From positions 1-64,000 of the forward strand of contig CAZKKI010000023.1 in assembly GCA_964553325.1 (NCBI GenBank): a stretch of DNA of 64,000 nucleotides, written 5' to 3'. The notes beneath the pieces were generated by a model, which did not search any database, was not told the origin of the DNA, and was given only the letters and a program-made list of their open reading frames with translations. This document shows positions 63,094-64,000 of this stretch, in pieces. Position numbers and translations under genes: made by a program. Every line of letters starts with the position of its first letter. The first letter of the stretch is position 1. The stretch is from BMS3ABIN04 sp964553325. GTDB taxonomy: Bacteria > Bacteroidota > Ignavibacteria > Ignavibacteriales > Melioribacteraceae.

Positions 63094-64000
63094 ATGAAAC
63101 CAGAAGTTTATATTAACGAACTCTCCGAACATGTTGGCGAAACAGTTACCCTTAAAGGTTGGTTGTATAATAAACGCTCGAGCGGTAAAGTTAAATTTTT
63201 AATTTTAAGAGACGGTACGGGTTACTTGCAGTGTGTGGTTTTCAAAGGTAACGTAACGGAAGAAACATTCGAACTTGCGGATAAAATTTCACAAGAAACA
63301 TCGTTCGAAGTTACAGGGAAAGTAAAAGAAGAACCGAGGGCAATCGGCGGTTATGAATTGGACGTAACCGGTTTGAAAGTTATCGGTTGGGCGCATAACT
63401 ACCCGATTACCCCGAAAGAACACGGAATTGAGTTTTTAATCGATCACCGCCATTTGTGGGTTCGTTCCAAAAAACAAGTGGCAATATTGAAAATAAGGCA
63501 TAGAATAATTAAAGCCATTAGGGATTTTTTTGACGAACGGGGATTTACATTGTTCGATCCTCCGATAATTACACCGAACGCGAGTGAAGGAACTTCAACA
63601 TTATTCGAAATGGATTATTTCGATTTGGGAAAAGCATATCTCACTCAATCAGGCCAACTTTATGCCGAAGCCGGTGCAATGGCGCTTAGCAAGGTTTATA
63701 CATTCGGTCCCACTTTCCGTGCCGAAAAATCGAAGACAAGAAGACATTTAACCGAATTCTGGATGGTTGAACCGGAAATGGCTTTTTACGATCTTAACGA
63801 CGATATGGATTTGGCGGAAGAGTTTTTAGAATACGTTGTTCAAACGGTTATTTCGGATAAAGCGGAAGAGCTTAAAATACTTGAGCGTGATTTGACATTC
63901 CTCGAAAAAGTAAAAAGGCCCTTCCCGCGCGTTTCGTATACGGAAGCGGTAGAAATTCTTAAAAAGAACGGCGTCGATTTTGAATGGGGAGACGACTTCG
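63094..64000 (+). CDS. asnS: Asparaginyl-tRNA synthetase, N-terminal part (cut by window end)
   Basis: The frame from the ATG at 63094 is open to the last base, so about 302 residues are visible. The N-terminal OB-fold anticodon-binding domain (VYINELSEHVGETVTLKGW...FLILRDGTGYLQCVVF) is followed by a class II core. Motif 2 is seen as FRAEKSKTRRHLTEFWMVEPE, which is characteristic for AsnS (Asn/Asp group). Motif 3 lies beyond the window. A GCGGGA site precedes the ATG. It charges tRNA-Asn with asparagine. Confidence 0.9.
   Translation, partial: MKPEVYINELSEHVGETVTLKGWLYNKRSSGKVKFLILRDGTGYLQCVVFKGNVTEETFELADKISQETSFEVTGKVKEEPRAIGGYELDVTGLKVIGWAHNYPITPKEHGIEFLIDHRHLWVRSKKQVAILKIRHRIIKAIRDFFDERGFTLFDPPIITPNASEGTSTLFEMDYFDLGKAYLTQSGQLYAEAGAMALSKVYTFGPTFRAEKSKTRRHLTEFWMVEPEMAFYDLNDDMDLAEEFLEYVVQTVISDKAEELKILERDLTFLEKVKRPFPRVSYTEAVEILKKNGVDFEWGDDF

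Noticed and set aside
62974..63114. 46-codon plus-strand frame with a hydrophobic stretch (MFGYLSLLPPV...)
   Set aside because: No ribosome site, and it overlaps the asnS start in another frame; hydrophobicity arises from T-rich sequence.

Overview
The window is an AT-rich, gene-dense bacterial chromosome segment with no rRNA, tRNA, CRISPR array, insertion sequence or prophage gene that I can see. Several features point to the Bacteroidota/Chlorobiota assemblage, most likely the Ignavibacteria. These are a type IX secretion (T9SS) cargo beside a PorV-like barrel and a TonB-dependent receptor, an LptD of the Bacteroidota kind, a DUF1684 lipoprotein, a rhomboid with the short C-terminal domain common in this group, and promoter-like TTG-N20-TAnnTTT elements. 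Unlike typical Bacteroidota, many genes carry a strong GGAGG-type ribosome binding site. The taxonomic call is an inference from gene content.

Layout. 1-2083 (minus): the N-terminal part of an exported beta-propeller protein cut by the window edge, then a PHP-domain phosphatase. 2194-5809 (plus): gap and pgk, a rhomboid protease and a small exported protein, converging on recQ (minus, 5812-8409). 8523-14976 (plus): an ABC-2 exporter pair, 3-hydroxyacyl-CoA dehydrogenase, acetate kinase, an SDR that lacks the usual catalytic Tyr/Lys, and a flavoprotein. 15005-21491 (minus): mutS, DUF1684 lipoprotein, DAHP synthase, prephenate dehydrogenase and an epimerase-like SDR, apparently one transcription unit. 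21704-32661 (plus): a very large cytoplasmic GH13-like protein with an altered active site, the three-gene proton-translocating transhydrogenase operon, and a GH20 hexosaminidase with a sodium/solute symporter. 32663-34173 (minus): PAP2 phosphatase, DUF190 and CrcB (fluoride export). 34303-43497 (plus, with one nitrilase-family gene on minus): a DUF4097 protein with 18-residue repeats, a tight cluster Gfo/Idh - LEA-like lipoprotein - ROK kinase - LptD - NYN nuclease, then a TPR lipoprotein and a DUF58 protein. 43616-44974 (minus): a GlmM-type phosphohexomutase. 45212-52704 (plus): TonB receptor, large T9SS cargo, PorV-like protein. 52768-60332 (plus): nth, an EamA transporter, then lpd, lipB, a fused E1 alpha/beta and a two-lipoyl E2, giving a complete 2-oxoacid dehydrogenase complex. 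60497-64000: a WG-repeat protein, a Crp/Fnr regulator with a palindrome in its promoter region, two uncharacterised minus-strand genes, and asnS cut by the window end.

How the genes fit together. Central metabolism is well represented: lower glycolysis, acetate formation with ATP gain, acyl-CoA oxidoreduction, 2-oxoacid oxidation, NADPH supply by transhydrogenase, and aromatic amino-acid entry and tyrosine branch. A second theme is the cell surface: T9SS cargo with PorV, TonB receptor, LptD and exported repeat proteins. No obvious horizontally acquired island is present. The most promising candidate for an incompletely described system is the receptor / cargo / PorV-like module at 45212-52704. 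Smaller leads are the GH13-like protein with Asn at the third catalytic position, the palindrome upstream of the Crp/Fnr gene, and the recurrent promoter pattern. Two real genes (1-1133 and 63094-64000) run off the window edges and are described from my own reading of the sequence.
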